This document shows, one piece after another, positions 8,747-17,287 of a stretch of DNA of 64,000 nt. Positions within the stretch are counted from its first letter, which is position 1. Every line of letters starts with the position of its first letter. The notes beneath the pieces are model-generated. The model did no database searches, was not told the origin of the DNA, and saw nothing but the letters and a program-made list of their open reading frames with translations. Made by a program: the position numbers and the translations under genes. The stretch comes from Desulfatibacillum sp. (GTDB lineage Bacteria; Desulfobacterota; Desulfobacteria; Desulfobacterales; SpSt-501): assembly GCA_020725555.1 (NCBI GenBank), contig DYEU01000032.1, positions 177,656 through 241,655 of the forward strand. The letters are read 5' to 3'.

Positions 8747-8984
8747 AAGAGGATCCCCCGCAGCCTGTTTCTTTCGCGAACGGCCTGTGCCGGAGAAGGA
8801 TCCCATGCGCAGCCCGCCGCTTTTCCCGAACGCACCCGCTTCGCCTTCCCGCACAGCCCCGGGGCCTCCGCCTTTCCCGACCCCGCCCCCGCGCAAGCGG
8901 CGCAGCGCCCTGAAGGCCCTCGCTGCGAGAGGCCGCCGGGCCGCTCGTGCCGGCACACCCTCGAACCCGAAGGAGGAACCCGCC

Positions 8985-9263
8985 ATGCAGGAAACCCACG
9001 ACGACGTCATCCGAGAAAAGAAGCTGCCGCGCGTCGGCGACGTGGTGAGAAGCCGCAGGCACGGCACCCTCTGGCGCGTAATCGAAAAGAAGGAGGTCTA
9101 CCAGAGCACGGCCGACGGCACCCGGCTCGTGCCCGCCATCTACCTCTGTTTCTGGAAAATCGCCAAGGACCGCCCGCCGGGGTACGGCCAGATGCTGGGC
9201 TACGCCTACACCCTGCAGGACAACACCTTCGAGGCCAACTGGGAGCGGGTCAACAACGGTTGA
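8985..9263 (+). CDS. Small conserved-looking protein of unknown function, downstream of fluoride riboswitch
   Basis: This is a 92-residue soluble protein beginning MQETHDDVIREKKLPRVGD. It has no signal peptide, membrane segment or cysteine pair. A VGDVVRSRRHGTLWRVIEKK segment suggests a small beta-barrel (SH3-like or KOW-like) fold, and it is rich in Tyr and Trp toward the end (IYLCFWKIAKDRPPGYG). AAGGAGGAA 8 bases upstream fixes the ATG at 8985. The frame stays open upstream to an ATG at 8804, but that extension is a Pro/Arg-rich low-complexity translation and is probably leader RNA. It is the first gene after fluoride riboswitch 1, so fluoride-induced expression is expected. I do not recognise the family. 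Confidence 0.8.
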   Translation: MQETHDDVIREKKLPRVGDVVRSRRHGTLWRVIEKKEVYQSTADGTRLVPAIYLCFWKIAKDRPPGYGQMLGYAYTLQDNTFEANWERVNNG

Positions 9264-9482
9264 CGGGAGGGAAGGAAGGTGTGCCGCCCGGGGAAGAGGC
9301 GCTTGCCGCCGCTTCGGGTGGCTTGGCCCCCGTAGGGGAAACCGGCGCGGGGCGCGCCGCGGCCTGACGGGGCCCCTCGCGGGAGCAGGTCGCGCCCCGC
9401 AGGGTCGGACGATCGACTCTCTGGCGTCCAGGGAGGCTGCCGGGGAAGCGTGGAGCCAATTCCCCGGCCGCAGGAGCGGGGT

Positions 9483-9926
9483 TCACAGAGTCTTGCCCGT
9501 CGCGCGCGGCTCCTTGCGCGGCCCTGCCGCGGCGGCCGCCTTGCGCACCGCCGGGGCGGGGTGTCCTTGCAGAAGGGTCAGGGCCGCTTCCTTTTGGGGT
9601 CCGCCGGGAAGTTTCCGGAGCGCGGCCACGATCTCGCGGGCGAGAACGATATCCGTCGGGTGCTCGAGGGCACAGCGGGCGAGGGGGACGGCGGCCTTGA
9701 GATCCCCCCGATTGCCCAGGCTGATGACCGCCGCCATCTGGACCTCGCGGATGGGGTGAGAGAGCGCATGGATGAGTCGCTCGCGGTAGTCATGGCCTGC
9801 GGTCCAGAGCGCCGCATCGCAGCCGCAAGCGGGGCAGGGGCCGGATGGGGAGGGCCGTCGGGCAAAACAGGCCGGGCAGAAGAAGCGGACCATGCGGCGA
9901 TCGACGTGCGGGGGCGGTGGCCCCAT
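9483..9926 (-). CDS. Zinc-ribbon and HEAT-repeat protein
   Basis: This 147-residue protein has an N-terminal CPAC...CPACGC zinc-ribbon pattern (about residues 17-36), followed by two or three HEAT/PBS-lyase-like helical repeats (for example HPIREVQMAAVISLGN and HPAPAVRKAAAAAG). Such proteins act as protein-binding scaffolds. It begins 10 bases after the dynamin-like GTPase stop on the same strand, so the two probably work together or are at least co-expressed. An alternative start at the internal MVRFFCPAC (ATG at 9893) would lose only 11 residues. Neither start has a strong ribosome binding site. Confidence 0.75.
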   Translation of the reverse strand: MGPPPPHVDRRMVRFFCPACFARRPSPSGPCPACGCDAALWTAGHDYRERLIHALSHPIREVQMAAVISLGNRGDLKAAVPLARCALEHPTDIVLAREIVAALRKLPGGPQKEAALTLLQGHPAPAVRKAAAAAGPRKEPRATGKTL

Positions 9927-9936
9927 TCCGGCACGA

Positions 9937-11694
9937 TCACAGCGACTCGGCCATCTGGCGGTATTCCGCCAAGCGGCTGCGGATCCGCTCGATGGCCGAG
10001 AGGCGCTCGTCGAGATGGGAGAGGGTCGCCGACACCTCGGTTTCGCTGCGGTCCTTCAGGGCGACCGCGCGCTGCAGGGCCTCGCGGATGGTGGAGAGGG
10101 TGAGATCGGCTTTCTCGTCGAGCGATTTCTGGAATTTGCGGGTGGTCTCCTCGATGCGGCGGACGAGATCGTAGCGGACCCGGCCGCAGTGCCGCTCGAA
10201 GATCTCCCGCGCCATCGCCTTGATCCGCCGCAGGATCAGGCCGCGGGTGACGAAAAGCGGCATCGCGGAGCGAAAGCCCAGGCGGATCAGCCCGAGCGCG
10301 TCGGGGTCGTCCTTGAGGAGGAAGTAGAAATCGCTGCGGTTGGTCAGCTTCTCGACGGAGGTGAAGGGCTTGAGCTCCACCGCGAACAGGGTGGCGGCGA
10401 GTTCCACAAAGGCGGCGATCGTCCGGTTGGTCCGTTCGGCGAGATCGAGATAGAGGGCCTCCAACGCCTCGGCCAGGCGATGGGCCGTCTGTTCCCGGAA
10501 GCCGGAAAAGACCTCCACGATTTCCCGGTAGAGGGTTTCCTCGAGCTCAGACTCGAGTTCCCGGCCTTCCCGGCTCGTCCGGAGTTTCTCGCGAAAGCGC
10601 GCTTCGAGGTCGGCCTGAAGCCGGGGGATCTCCGCGGCGGAAAGCTTCGCCAGGTCGGCGTCGAGGCTCTCGTGGAGCTTGCGGATCCGGCCGTTCAGGA
10701 TGAAGCGGTGCTCGTCGCGTTCCTTTTCGATCCGGCGCACGGAGTCCTCGAAGCGGGCGATCTTCGCGCGAAGCTCGGCGAGCGTCAGCTTGGCCGCCTG
10801 CTGCTCGAGCTTCCAGGCCATGCTCTCGTCGGACACGAAGCGCAGCAGCGACGCGGTCATGCTCTGCAGGAAGGTCTTGCCCTTCTCGCGGTGGAGGTAG
10901 CCGCGGAGGTGTTCCTCGAAATCGGGCAGACCGGAGCGGCGCCATTGCCGCTCGTTGTTTTCAAGGCGGCCCTCGAGGGCCAGCCGCGCGGAAACCGGCC
11001 AGACCTTCACCGGCCGCCGCAGGTCCTCCTCGAGGACGGAGGCGGTGAAGGAGATCGCCTCCGCAAGGTCCCGTTCGCCGACCGCATCGGCCTTGTTCAA
11101 CACGAAAAAAAGCTGGTCGACGTAGCCGCGCACCTCCCGCAGAAAGCGGTGCTCTGAGGCGCTGAGCGGCGGGTCCGCGGTGACCACGAAAATCCCGGCA
11201 TCGACGTGCGGCAGGTAGTTGTAGGCGACCTCGGTGTTGTGGTCGAAGACCGAACCCACGCCGGGGGTGTCGATGATGCGCACGCCGTCGCGCAAAAGCG
11301 GGCTGGGAAAAGCGACCTCCACCTCCTTGACCTGCAGGCCGTTTCGCGGGTTCGCCCTCTCGGTCACGAAGCGCTGGATGTCCTCAAGACGAATCTCCTC
11401 GCGCCGCCCGTCCAGGTAATGGACCGCGGCCGCGGGGGTTTCGCCGTACCCGATGCGGGTGACGATCGAGGTGAGCGGCACGATCGCCGTGGGGAGGATC
11501 TCGGCGCCGAGAAGCGCGTTGATCAGGGTGGACTTTCCCCGCTTGAACTGCCCCATGACCACGAGGTGGAAGTGCTGGCCGTCGAGCTTTTCACGAAGCT
11601 CGGCCAGCCTGCGGTGGCCGTCGAACGCCCGGCCGCTCAACTCGTCGAGGATTCCGGCCAAGGCCTCGCGGATCGCACGGTATTCCGCCGCCAT
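9937..11694 (-). CDS. Bacterial dynamin-like GTPase
   Basis: This is a 585-residue dynamin-family protein. The P-loop GQFKRGKST lies near residue 48. The G2 threonine lies in the PLTS segment, G3 is DTPGVGS and G4 is NKAD. Long helical stretches with many charged heptads follow (about residues 290-400 and 480-585), as in bacterial dynamin-like proteins that tubulate or fuse membranes. A hydrophobic segment around residues 420-440 could be the membrane paddle. The ATG at 11694 is chosen because GGAGAGG stands 5 bases upstream; a TTG 18 bases earlier is unlikely. It is preceded by its own promoter and a structured leader and is followed by the HEAT-repeat gene. Confidence 0.9.
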   Translation of the reverse strand: MAAEYRAIREALAGILDELSGRAFDGHRRLAELREKLDGQHFHLVVMGQFKRGKSTLINALLGAEILPTAIVPLTSIVTRIGYGETPAAAVHYLDGRREEIRLEDIQRFVTERANPRNGLQVKEVEVAFPSPLLRDGVRIIDTPGVGSVFDHNTEVAYNYLPHVDAGIFVVTADPPLSASEHRFLREVRGYVDQLFFVLNKADAVGERDLAEAISFTASVLEEDLRRPVKVWPVSARLALEGRLENNERQWRRSGLPDFEEHLRGYLHREKGKTFLQSMTASLLRFVSDESMAWKLEQQAAKLTLAELRAKIARFEDSVRRIEKERDEHRFILNGRIRKLHESLDADLAKLSAAEIPRLQADLEARFREKLRTSREGRELESELEETLYREIVEVFSGFREQTAHRLAEALEALYLDLAERTNRTIAAFVELAATLFAVELKPFTSVEKLTNRSDFYFLLKDDPDALGLIRLGFRSAMPLFVTRGLILRRIKAMAREIFERHCGRVRYDLVRRIEETTRKFQKSLDEKADLTLSTIREALQRAVALKDRSETEVSATLSHLDERLSAIERIRSRLAEYRQMAESL

Positions 11695-11812
11695 CGTCAC
11701 CTCTCCACCCAAACAAAATGACCTCTACCGGAGACGCCACGCTTCCAGTAGAGGTCATCATCCCTGAGGACGGGCGGTTGGGGCTGACCTCATAGCCCGC
11801 TTCATCTGGTGT
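11695..11812 (-). ncRNA. Structured 5-prime leader of the dynamin-like operon (candidate cis-regulatory RNA)
   Basis: From the predicted start near 11812 the leader runs about 118 bases to the ATG. Its central GAGGTCA (near 11788-11795) can pair with TGACCTC inside the downstream terminator-like hairpin, so two mutually exclusive structures can be drawn: a GGGCT...AGCCC hairpin plus terminator, or an antiterminator. This is the classical layout of an attenuator or riboswitch. I do not recognise the aptamer. A chrB RNA motif has been described upstream of chrB genes, and chrB lies divergently here, so the reverse orientation should also be tested. Confidence 0.5.
11711..11758 (-). terminator. 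Terminator-like hairpin in the dynamin leader
   Basis: ATGACCTCTAC (read leftward from 11758) pairs perfectly over 11 bp with GTAGAGGTCAT (ending at 11718) across a 19-base loop, and TTTTGTTT follows immediately on the leftward transcript. It sits between the promoter and the GTPase ribosome binding site, so it would act as an attenuator rather than an operon end. Confidence 0.6.
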
Positions 11813-11818
11813 AGGGGC

Positions 11819-11847
11819 AGTTTAGCCCCCGAGCGCAGGGCTGTCAA
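11819..11847 (-). promoter_or_regulatory. Sigma-70-type promoter of the dynamin-like operon
   Basis: On the leftward strand TTGACA (11847-11842) is followed after exactly 17 bases by TAAACT (11824-11819). The predicted start is near 11812. The -35 is perfect and the -10 matches four of six positions. Confidence 0.65.
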
Positions 11848-11917
11848 GTCGCCCCCGCGGCGCATCCCCATTCACACTTCTCTTGATTTGTTACCATCGT
11901 TACAATATCATGATAAG

Positions 11918-12466
11918 GTGGATTCCGTCTCCTGGCTGATCTTCCTCTACAAAGTCCCCCCCGAGCCCGCCCGGGCGCGGGTCGCTCTCTGGCGGCGCCT
12001 CAAGTCCATGGGCGCGGTCTATCTGCAAAGCGGGGTCTGTCTTCTGCCGGACACCCCCGATCATGCCCGGCGCCTGAAACTGCTCGAGCGCAAGGTCGCG
12101 GAAATGAGCGGCGAGGCGGTGATCCTGAAGGCGGCCGCCCAGGACCGGGGCCAGCGGGAAAAAGTGCTGGCGCATTTTCAATCCGACCGCGAAGAGCACT
12201 ACCGCGAATTCATCTCCCGCTGCGACGACTTCGAGGCCGAGATCGCCCGGGAGACGAACGCCCGCCACTTCAGCTATGCCGAAATCGAAGAAAACGAGGC
12301 CGACCTGAAGAAGCTCAAGCACTGGCTTGCCGTGATCCGCAAACTGGACTTCTACGGGGCGCCGCTTGCGAAAGAGGCGGAGAAACGCCTGCAGCACTGT
12401 GAGTCGTTGCTCAACGCCTACGCCCGGCGCGTCTTCGAGGAGCAGGATGGAAACCCCCAACCCTGA
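11918..12466 (+). CDS. ChrB N-terminal-domain protein (chromate-resistance regulator-like)
   Basis: This protein of about 182 residues starts with VDSVSWLIFLYKVPPEPARARVALWRRL and continues with GAVYLQSGVCLLPD, which is the conserved opening of the ChrB N-terminal domain. Full-length ChrB also has a C-terminal rhodanese-like part; here only the N-terminal module and a helical extension are present. The GTG at 11918 is the best start, though a TTG 30 bases upstream is in frame. The 3-prime end overlaps the MFS gene by 20 bases. ChrB-type proteins regulate chromate or other oxyanion efflux; no ChrA is present, so the MFS transporter may be the effector. Confidence 0.75.
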   Translation: MDSVSWLIFLYKVPPEPARARVALWRRLKSMGAVYLQSGVCLLPDTPDHARRLKLLERKVAEMSGEAVILKAAAQDRGQREKVLAHFQSDREEHYREFISRCDDFEAEIARETNARHFSYAEIEENEADLKKLKHWLAVIRKLDFYGAPLAKEAEKRLQHCESLLNAYARRVFEEQDGNPQP

Positions 12467-13715
12467 ACTCTCCTTGCCCGAGGCCCTAGACCGCCCGGAG
12501 GCGAAGCGCCGTCGCTGGCTCAACCGCACGGTCGCCGGCGCGGGGATCACCAGCGCTCTCGGCGATTTCTGCTACGAGACCACGACCGTCATCCTGCCCG
12601 GCTTTCTCGCCGTCCTCGGCATCCCCGCGGCGGTTCTGGGCCTGATCGAGGGCATCGCCGACGCCGTCGCCAGTTTCACCAAGATGGCCTCCGGCTTCAT
12701 CGCCGGTAAGCTGGGGCACCGCAAGCGGCTCGTCGTGATCGGCTACGGGCTGACCCCCCTCGGCCAGGCGTTGATCGCCGCCGCCGCCGGCTGGCCGCTG
12801 CTGCTGGCCGGCCGGGTGGTCTCCTGGTTCGGGAAAGGCCTCCGCGGTCCCCTGCGCGATGCCATCGTGGCGCAGGCCGTCCGGCCCGAAACCCGGGGCC
12901 GGGCGTTCGGTTTCCACCGCGCGATGGACACCGTGGGGGCCGTCGCCGGCCCGCTGCTGGGAGTGGCCCTCCTCGGCTGGGCTCAGCGCCTCTTTCCCGA
13001 GGACCCGGCCGTTGCGTTTCGCGCGGTGCTCTGGTCGAGCCTGATCCCGGGGGTCCTGGCCGTGATCGCCTTCCTCACCCTGGTCAACGATCCCGAGCAG
13101 TCGCCGAACCCCGCGCTCGGCTTCTTGCGCACCCTCCAGGGGTTCCCGCCGCGATTCAAGCGCTACCTCGGGGCCGTCGGTCTTTTCGGGATCGGCGACT
13201 TCTCTCACAGCCTCCTCATCCTGGCGGCGACCCAACGGCTCACCGCCTCCCACGGGGCGATCCCGGCCGCCCAGGCTGCGGGCATGCTCTATGTCTTGCG
13301 CAACCTGGTCCAAGTCTCGGCCTCCTACCCGATCGGCATGCTGGCCGACCGCATCGGCTCGCTTCCCGTGCTGAGCGCGGGCTACGCGCTGGGGGTGCTG
13401 ACGGCCATGCTGACCGCCGCGGCCTTCTGGCTCCCGGGGGGCGATCTGCCGCTCCTCGGCCTCGTTTTCGTCATCGCCGGCCTTTACACCGCCGTCCAGG
13501 AGACGCTCGAGACCACCGTGACCGCGGAGATGGTGAGCGGGGAGACCCTGGCGATGGGATACGGCGCGCTGGGCACGCTGAACGGCACGGGCAAGCTGGT
13601 CTCCAGCGCGGCGGTGGGCCTGCTGTGGACGGGCCTCACGCCCGTTTTGGCCTTCGGCCTGGCGGCGGCGGTGATGGCCTCCGGGACGATCCTGCTCCTG
13701 CGTCTCCGCCGGTAA
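12447..13715 (+). CDS. MFS transporter
   Basis: This is a 422-residue major facilitator protein with twelve predicted helices. The intracellular loop motif between helices 2 and 3 reads [15 protein letters not shown], a version of the G-x-L-a-D-r-x-G-r-r motif, repeated in the second half as [13 protein letters not shown]. The ATG at 12447 has GAGGAGCAGG upstream and overlaps the ChrB-like gene by 20 bases, so the two are coupled. This pairing of a ChrB-N protein with an MFS permease suggests oxyanion or drug efflux, but the substrate cannot be read from the sequence. Confidence 0.88.
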   Translation: METPNPELSLPEALDRPEAKRRRWLNRTVAGAGITSALGDFCYETTTVILPGFLAVLGIPAAVLGLIEGIADAVASFTKMASGFIAGKLGHRKRLVVIGYGLTPLGQALIAAAAGWPLLLAGRVVSWFGKGLRGPLRDAIVAQAVRPETRGRAFGFHRAMDTVGAVAGPLLGVALLGWAQRLFPEDPAVAFRAVLWSSLIPGVLAVIAFLTLVNDPEQSPNPALGFLRTLQGFPPRFKRYLGAVGLFGIGDFSHSLLILAATQRLTASHGAIPAAQAAGMLYVLRNLVQVSASYPIGMLADRIGSLPVLSAGYALGVLTAMLTAAAFWLPGGDLPLLGLVFVIAGLYTAVQETLETTVTAEMVSGETLAMGYGALGTLNGTGKLVSSAAVGLLWTGLTPVLAFGLAAAVMASGTILLLRLRR

Positions 13716-13734
13716 GGGAGGCCTTCACGTCACC

Positions 13735-14124
13735 GTGGCCCTCGAGCGCTGGAAATCGGCAGCCCGCAGGCTGAAGCAGGAGGTGCGGGCGCTGCTCCTC
13801 GCCTGCCGCGATCCCCGGGTCCCCTGGGTCGCGCGCGTGCTCGCGGTCCTCGTGGTCGCCTATGCCTTGAGCCCGATCGACCTCATCCCCGACTTCATCC
13901 CGATCCTGGGCCACGTGGACGACCTGGTGTTGATCCCCCTCGGGGTTGCCCTCGTGATCCGGCTGATCCCGCTGGAGATCCTCGCCGAATGCCGGGAAAA
14001 CGCCCGCCACGCCGGACCGCCCGGGACGCGGGCCGGCCGGCTTGCCGCGCTCGCCATCGGGCTGCTCTGGGGGTCCGTTTTGTGCTTGACGATCCGCTGG
14101 ATCGCTGGCATAGTGGCGTCCTAA
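13735..14124 (+). CDS. YkvA/DUF1232 family membrane protein
   Basis: This is a 129-residue protein with the DUF1232 core ([24 protein letters not shown] then [13 protein letters not shown]), which forms two membrane helices. A third hydrophobic segment is near the C-terminus ([17 protein letters not shown]). It starts with GTG 19 bases after the MFS stop with GGGAGG upstream. The function of the family is not established. Its stop lies just 8 bases before the second fluoride riboswitch. Confidence 0.85.
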   Translation: MALERWKSAARRLKQEVRALLLACRDPRVPWVARVLAVLVVAYALSPIDLIPDFIPILGHVDDLVLIPLGVALVIRLIPLEILAECRENARHAGPPGTRAGRLAALAIGLLWGSVLCLTIRWIAGIVAS

Positions 14125-14131
14125 TGAAACG

Positions 14132-14181
14132 AGGGGATGGGGTCCCCCGTACAAACGCCCGCCGGGGCTGATGACTCCTGC
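14132..14181 (+). promoter_or_regulatory. Fluoride riboswitch (crcB motif) no. 2
   Basis: GAGGGGATGGGGTCCCCC at the 5-prime side and GGGGCTGATGACTCCTGCC at the 3-prime side give the crcB aptamer with the GATG and GCTGATG signatures and GGGTC/GACTCC pairing. It is followed about 55 bases later by a strong intrinsic terminator and then by a CPA2-type antiporter gene, a known fluoride-riboswitch target class. Fluoride binding would prevent termination. Confidence 0.93.
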
Positions 14182-14234
14182 CGCGCTTTCCCCGAATCGT
14201 GGCGGAGTCGCACCGCGTTGGCGCGGGTCCGTTG

Positions 14235-14259
14235 GCCGCCGCAAGGCGGCTTTTTTTTT
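14235..14259 (+). terminator. Intrinsic terminator, expression platform of fluoride riboswitch 2
   Basis: GCCGCC-GCAA-GGCGGC at 14235-14250 is a perfect 6-bp stem with a GNRA-type tetraloop, directly followed by nine T at 14251-14259. Its position between aptamer and start codon identifies it as the riboswitch-controlled terminator. Confidence 0.92.
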
Positions 14260-14313
14260 GGGGGGGAGCGCACGCGCGCAATTCACGTGGGAAAGGAGCC
14301 GGGTCCGCTTTCC

Positions 14314-15537
14314 ATGGAAACCTTCTTCACCGTCGCCGCCGTGTGGTTGGCCCTCGCCGTCGTCTCCTCCGTCATCGCCTATCACCTGAAAATTTCGATC
14401 GCCCTCGTCGAAATCTGCGTGGGGGTCCTGGCCGCGGCTGCGGCAACCCGGCTCGGCCTGTTCGACGCCCTGGGCACCCAGGAGCCGTGGCTCAAGTTCC
14501 TCGCCTCCTCGGGGGCCGTGCTGCTCACCTTTCTCGCCGGGGCCGAGCTCGAACCCGAGGCGATCCGCACCAAGTGGAAGGAAGTGAGCGTCGTCGGCCT
14601 GATCGGCTTCTTCGCCCCGTTTCTGGGCTGTGCGGCCCTCGCCCACTGGGCTCTCGGCTGGGAGGCCCGCGCGAGCTGGCTCGGCGGCATTGCCCTCTCC
14701 ACCACCTCGATGGCGGTCGTCTACGCCGTGATGCTCGAGACCGGCCTCAACCGCACCGACTTCGGAAAAGGGATCCTCGGGGCATGCTTCATCAACGACC
14801 TGGGGACGGTGCTCGCGCTGGGACTCCTCTTCGCCCCCTTCACCTACCGAACGGTCATCTTTCTCGTCCTGAGCATCGCCGTCCTCTCCCTGCTTCCCTT
14901 TCTCACGGCGCTGCTCACGCGCCTCTACGCCCACCGCACGGCGGCCATCCGCACGAAATGGATCCTGCTCGTGCTGATGGGGCTGGGGGCCCTCGCCCTG
15001 TGGTCGGGAAGCGAGGCGGTGCTCCCCGCCTATCTCGCGGGCATGATCCTCGCCGGAAGCGCCGCGCGGGACAGCTTCTGGGTGCGGCGCATCCGCACGC
15101 TCACCGTGGGGTTCCTCACCCCCTTCTACTTCCTGCGCGCGGGGACGCTCGTCTCGCTGCCTTCCCTTTTCACCGCGCCGCTTGTCCTCCTCGTGCTGCT
15201 GGGCGGGAAGGTCCTCTCCAAGATCTTCGGCCTCTACCCGTTCATTTCCCTCTTCCGCCGCGACCGCAACGAGCGCTGGTACTACACGCTCCTCATGTCC
15301 ACCGGCCTGACCTTCGGGACGATCTCCGCCCTCTACGGCTACGCGAACGGGATCGTGAACCAGGAGCAATACTCCTTTCTCGTGACCGCAGTCATCGGAA
15401 GCGCCGTCATCCCCACGCTGATCGCCGGGATGGCCTTCCTGCCGCGGCACCTGCTGCACGAGGCCAAGGCGCGGGCCGAGGCGGCCGCGGCGGTCTGCGT
15501 CCCCGAGCCGCCGAACGGGGATCTGGCCGAGGAGTAG
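14314..15537 (+). CDS. CPA2 (Kef-type) cation/proton antiporter, fluoride-riboswitch controlled
   Basis: This is a 407-residue protein with about twelve membrane helices and the CPA2 fold. Helix 1 is ETFFTVAAVWLALAVVSSVI, and the conserved core includes LLTFLAGAELEPEAIRTKW and GACFINDLGTVLALG; the Asn-Asp pair in the latter is the ion-binding site of the antiporter family. It lacks the C-terminal TrkA-N domain of KefB/C. Proton-coupled antiporters are frequent members of fluoride regulons. ATG 14314 is preferred; AAAGGAG lies 15 bases upstream, and an in-frame GTG at 14287 is an alternative. Confidence 0.9.
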   Translation: METFFTVAAVWLALAVVSSVIAYHLKISIALVEICVGVLAAAAATRLGLFDALGTQEPWLKFLASSGAVLLTFLAGAELEPEAIRTKWKEVSVVGLIGFFAPFLGCAALAHWALGWEARASWLGGIALSTTSMAVVYAVMLETGLNRTDFGKGILGACFINDLGTVLALGLLFAPFTYRTVIFLVLSIAVLSLLPFLTALLTRLYAHRTAAIRTKWILLVLMGLGALALWSGSEAVLPAYLAGMILAGSAARDSFWVRRIRTLTVGFLTPFYFLRAGTLVSLPSLFTAPLVLLVLLGGKVLSKIFGLYPFISLFRRDRNERWYYTLLMSTGLTFGTISALYGYANGIVNQEQYSFLVTAVIGSAVIPTLIAGMAFLPRHLLHEAKARAEAAAAVCVPEPPNGDLAEE

Positions 15538-15569
15538 CGCGAGGGAGCCGGCAGGGCTTCCGTGCGGGT

Positions 15570-16307
15570 TCAGAGGATCCAGCGGCGCCGTACGTTGCGC
15601 AGGCTGAAGGCGAAGAGAGCCCAGCAGAAAAGGCCAAGGACCCCGAAATCGACGGCCGGGGAGAGCATGGCGGGCAGTTGCAGGGAATGGCGCAGCAGGT
15701 CGACGCCGTAGGTGAGCGGAAAGAGGTAGGCGAGCGGCTGCAGAAACCAGGGGAGATGCGCGATCGGAAAGAAGAGGCCGCAAAGGAAGATCATCGGAAA
15801 GCGGAAGAAGTTCGAAAAGGTCTGGGCCTCGAAGACCTCGCTCACCGAGACGGCGATGAAGAGCCCGAGAAAGGTCGAGGAGACGGCGAGCAGCAACACG
15901 GCCGGGAGCGCCGTCCCCCAGGCGAAGGGGACGAGATCGACGAAGAACGCGGCGATGGCGAAGGGGACGAAGGCGTTGGCCACGCCGAAGAGGATCGCGC
16001 CGGCGGTCTTGGCGAACATGAGCAGCTCAAGGGAGATCGGCGCCAAGAGCAGCCGCTCGAAGGAGCGGCCTTTCTTCTCGAAGGTGACGGTGACCGCCAG
16101 CATCGAGGTCGTGCCGAAGAGGATCGAGATCGCGGCGACCCCGGGGAGCACCTCCCGCCAGCGCTCCGGCCCGGAGCCGGACTTGATGAAAAACATCGCC
16201 GTCCAGGCCAGGGGAAAGAGAATCCCCCAGCTCACGTTGGGCGGCTTGAGGTAGTAGGCGCGCATGTCCTTGAGCAGGATGTTCCAGAAAGCGATCGCCT
16301 GCCTCAT
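15570..16307 (-). CDS. ABC-2 type transporter permease
   Basis: This 245-residue membrane protein has six helices of the ABC-2/DrrB class, with the typical stretch GLFFPIAHLPWFLQPLAYLFPLTYGVDLLR near the C-terminal third. The ATG at 16307 is preceded by GGAGG at 7 bases and overlaps the ATPase stop. With the ATPase it forms an exporter placed directly downstream of an ArsR-type regulator, so metalloid- or thiol-conjugate export is possible. The substrate is unknown. Confidence 0.9.
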   Translation of the reverse strand: MRQAIAFWNILLKDMRAYYLKPPNVSWGILFPLAWTAMFFIKSGSGPERWREVLPGVAAISILFGTTSMLAVTVTFEKKGRSFERLLLAPISLELLMFAKTAGAILFGVANAFVPFAIAAFFVDLVPFAWGTALPAVLLLAVSSTFLGLFIAVSVSEVFEAQTFSNFFRFPMIFLCGLFFPIAHLPWFLQPLAYLFPLTYGVDLLRHSLQLPAMLSPAVDFGVLGLFCWALFAFSLRNVRRRWIL

Positions 16308-17287
16308 GCCGTGCCTCCTGCCGGACGCGGCTCCCGCTCGCGCCGCATCGCCTCCGCCTCGATCCCGGTGATTTCCACGAAGACCTCTTCCAGGGAGGGG
16401 CGCAGGCGAACGGCCTCCAGGACCTCGATGCCGCACTCCTCCAGGAAGCGCACGATCGGGCCCAGGGCAACGGGCGCGGCGGATTCCAGCCGGCAGCGCT
16501 TTCCGGCAAGCGCGGCAAAGGCGATCGCCGGAAAGGCCCGGCTGAGCTCCCCCAGCCGGTCGTCGATTTCCCGCGACAGCGTCAGGCGGAGCATGTGCTT
16601 CCCCTTGAGCGGCTCGAGCAGCTCCTCCAGGAAGTCGACGCGCAGGATGCGGCCGGCGGCGATGAAGGCGATGCGGCGGCAGAGCCGCTCGGCCTCCTCA
16701 ATGTAGTGGGTCGTGAGAAAGATCGTCACGCCCTCGCGGTTCATCTCCGCGAGCAGGCCGCGGATGCGGCGGGCGCTTTCGACGTCGATCCCGGTCGTCG
16801 GCTCGTCGAGAAAAAGAATCGGCGGGCGGTGCATCAAGGCCGCGGCGATGGCGAGGCGCCGTTTCATGCCCTTCGAGTAGCCGGAAAACCGCCTCCCGGC
16901 CGCCCCCTCCAAACCGAAGAGCTGAAGCAGCTCGCGGGCGCGTTCCTCCCGCGGCCGCTTGCGCATCCCGTAGAGCGCCCCGCAGAAGCCAAGGTTCTCC
17001 AAGCCGGTGAGCTCCGGGTAGAGATTGCTCTCGTCGGGGACGACCCCAAGCAGGCGCTGGGCGCGCTTCATCCGGCCGGTCGTCTCCTCCCCGCGGTAGA
17101 GGATGCGGCCGGCGTCGGGCCGGGCAAGGCCGGTGAGGAGATTGATGGTCGTGGTCTTTCCCGCGCCGTTTGGGCCGAGAAAACCGAAGATTTCGCCTTC
17201 GGCCACCTCGAAGGAGACTCGGTCCAGGGCGAGAACCCCCCCGTAGCGCTTGGTGAGGTCTTCGGCCCGGATCACGGGGGAACTCAT
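16304..17287 (-). CDS. ABC transporter ATP-binding protein (DrrA/CcmA type)
   Basis: This is a 327-residue ATPase. Walker A GPNGAGKTT is near residue 40, the signature is YSKGMKRRLAIA, Walker B is ILFLDEPTTGID, and the H-loop is TTHYIEEAE. The C-terminal about 90 residues form the accessory domain seen in DrrA-like exporters. Its ATG overlaps the stop of the arsR/Cys-rich frame (ATGA), and its own stop overlaps the permease start. Three overlapping genes under one metalloid sensor argue for an arsenic- or antimony-inducible exporter. Confidence 0.92.
   Translation of the reverse strand: MSSPVIRAEDLTKRYGGVLALDRVSFEVAEGEIFGFLGPNGAGKTTTINLLTGLARPDAGRILYRGEETTGRMKRAQRLLGVVPDESNLYPELTGLENLGFCGALYGMRKRPREERARELLQLFGLEGAAGRRFSGYSKGMKRRLAIAAALMHRPPILFLDEPTTGIDVESARRIRGLLAEMNREGVTIFLTTHYIEEAERLCRRIAFIAAGRILRVDFLEELLEPLKGKHMLRLTLSREIDDRLGELSRAFPAIAFAALAGKRCRLESAAPVALGPIVRFLEECGIEVLEAVRLRPSLEEVFVEITGIEAEAMRREREPRPAGGTA

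Noticed and set aside
8804..8984. 60-residue N-terminal extension of the fluoride-linked protein
   Set aside because: Low-complexity Pro/Arg-rich translation; AAGGAGGAA directly before ATG 8985 decides the start, although GGAGAAGG precedes the 8804 ATG as well.
14199..16706. 835-codon rightward frame
   Set aside because: It covers the antiporter out of frame and the ABC genes in antisense; composition is that of a shadow frame.
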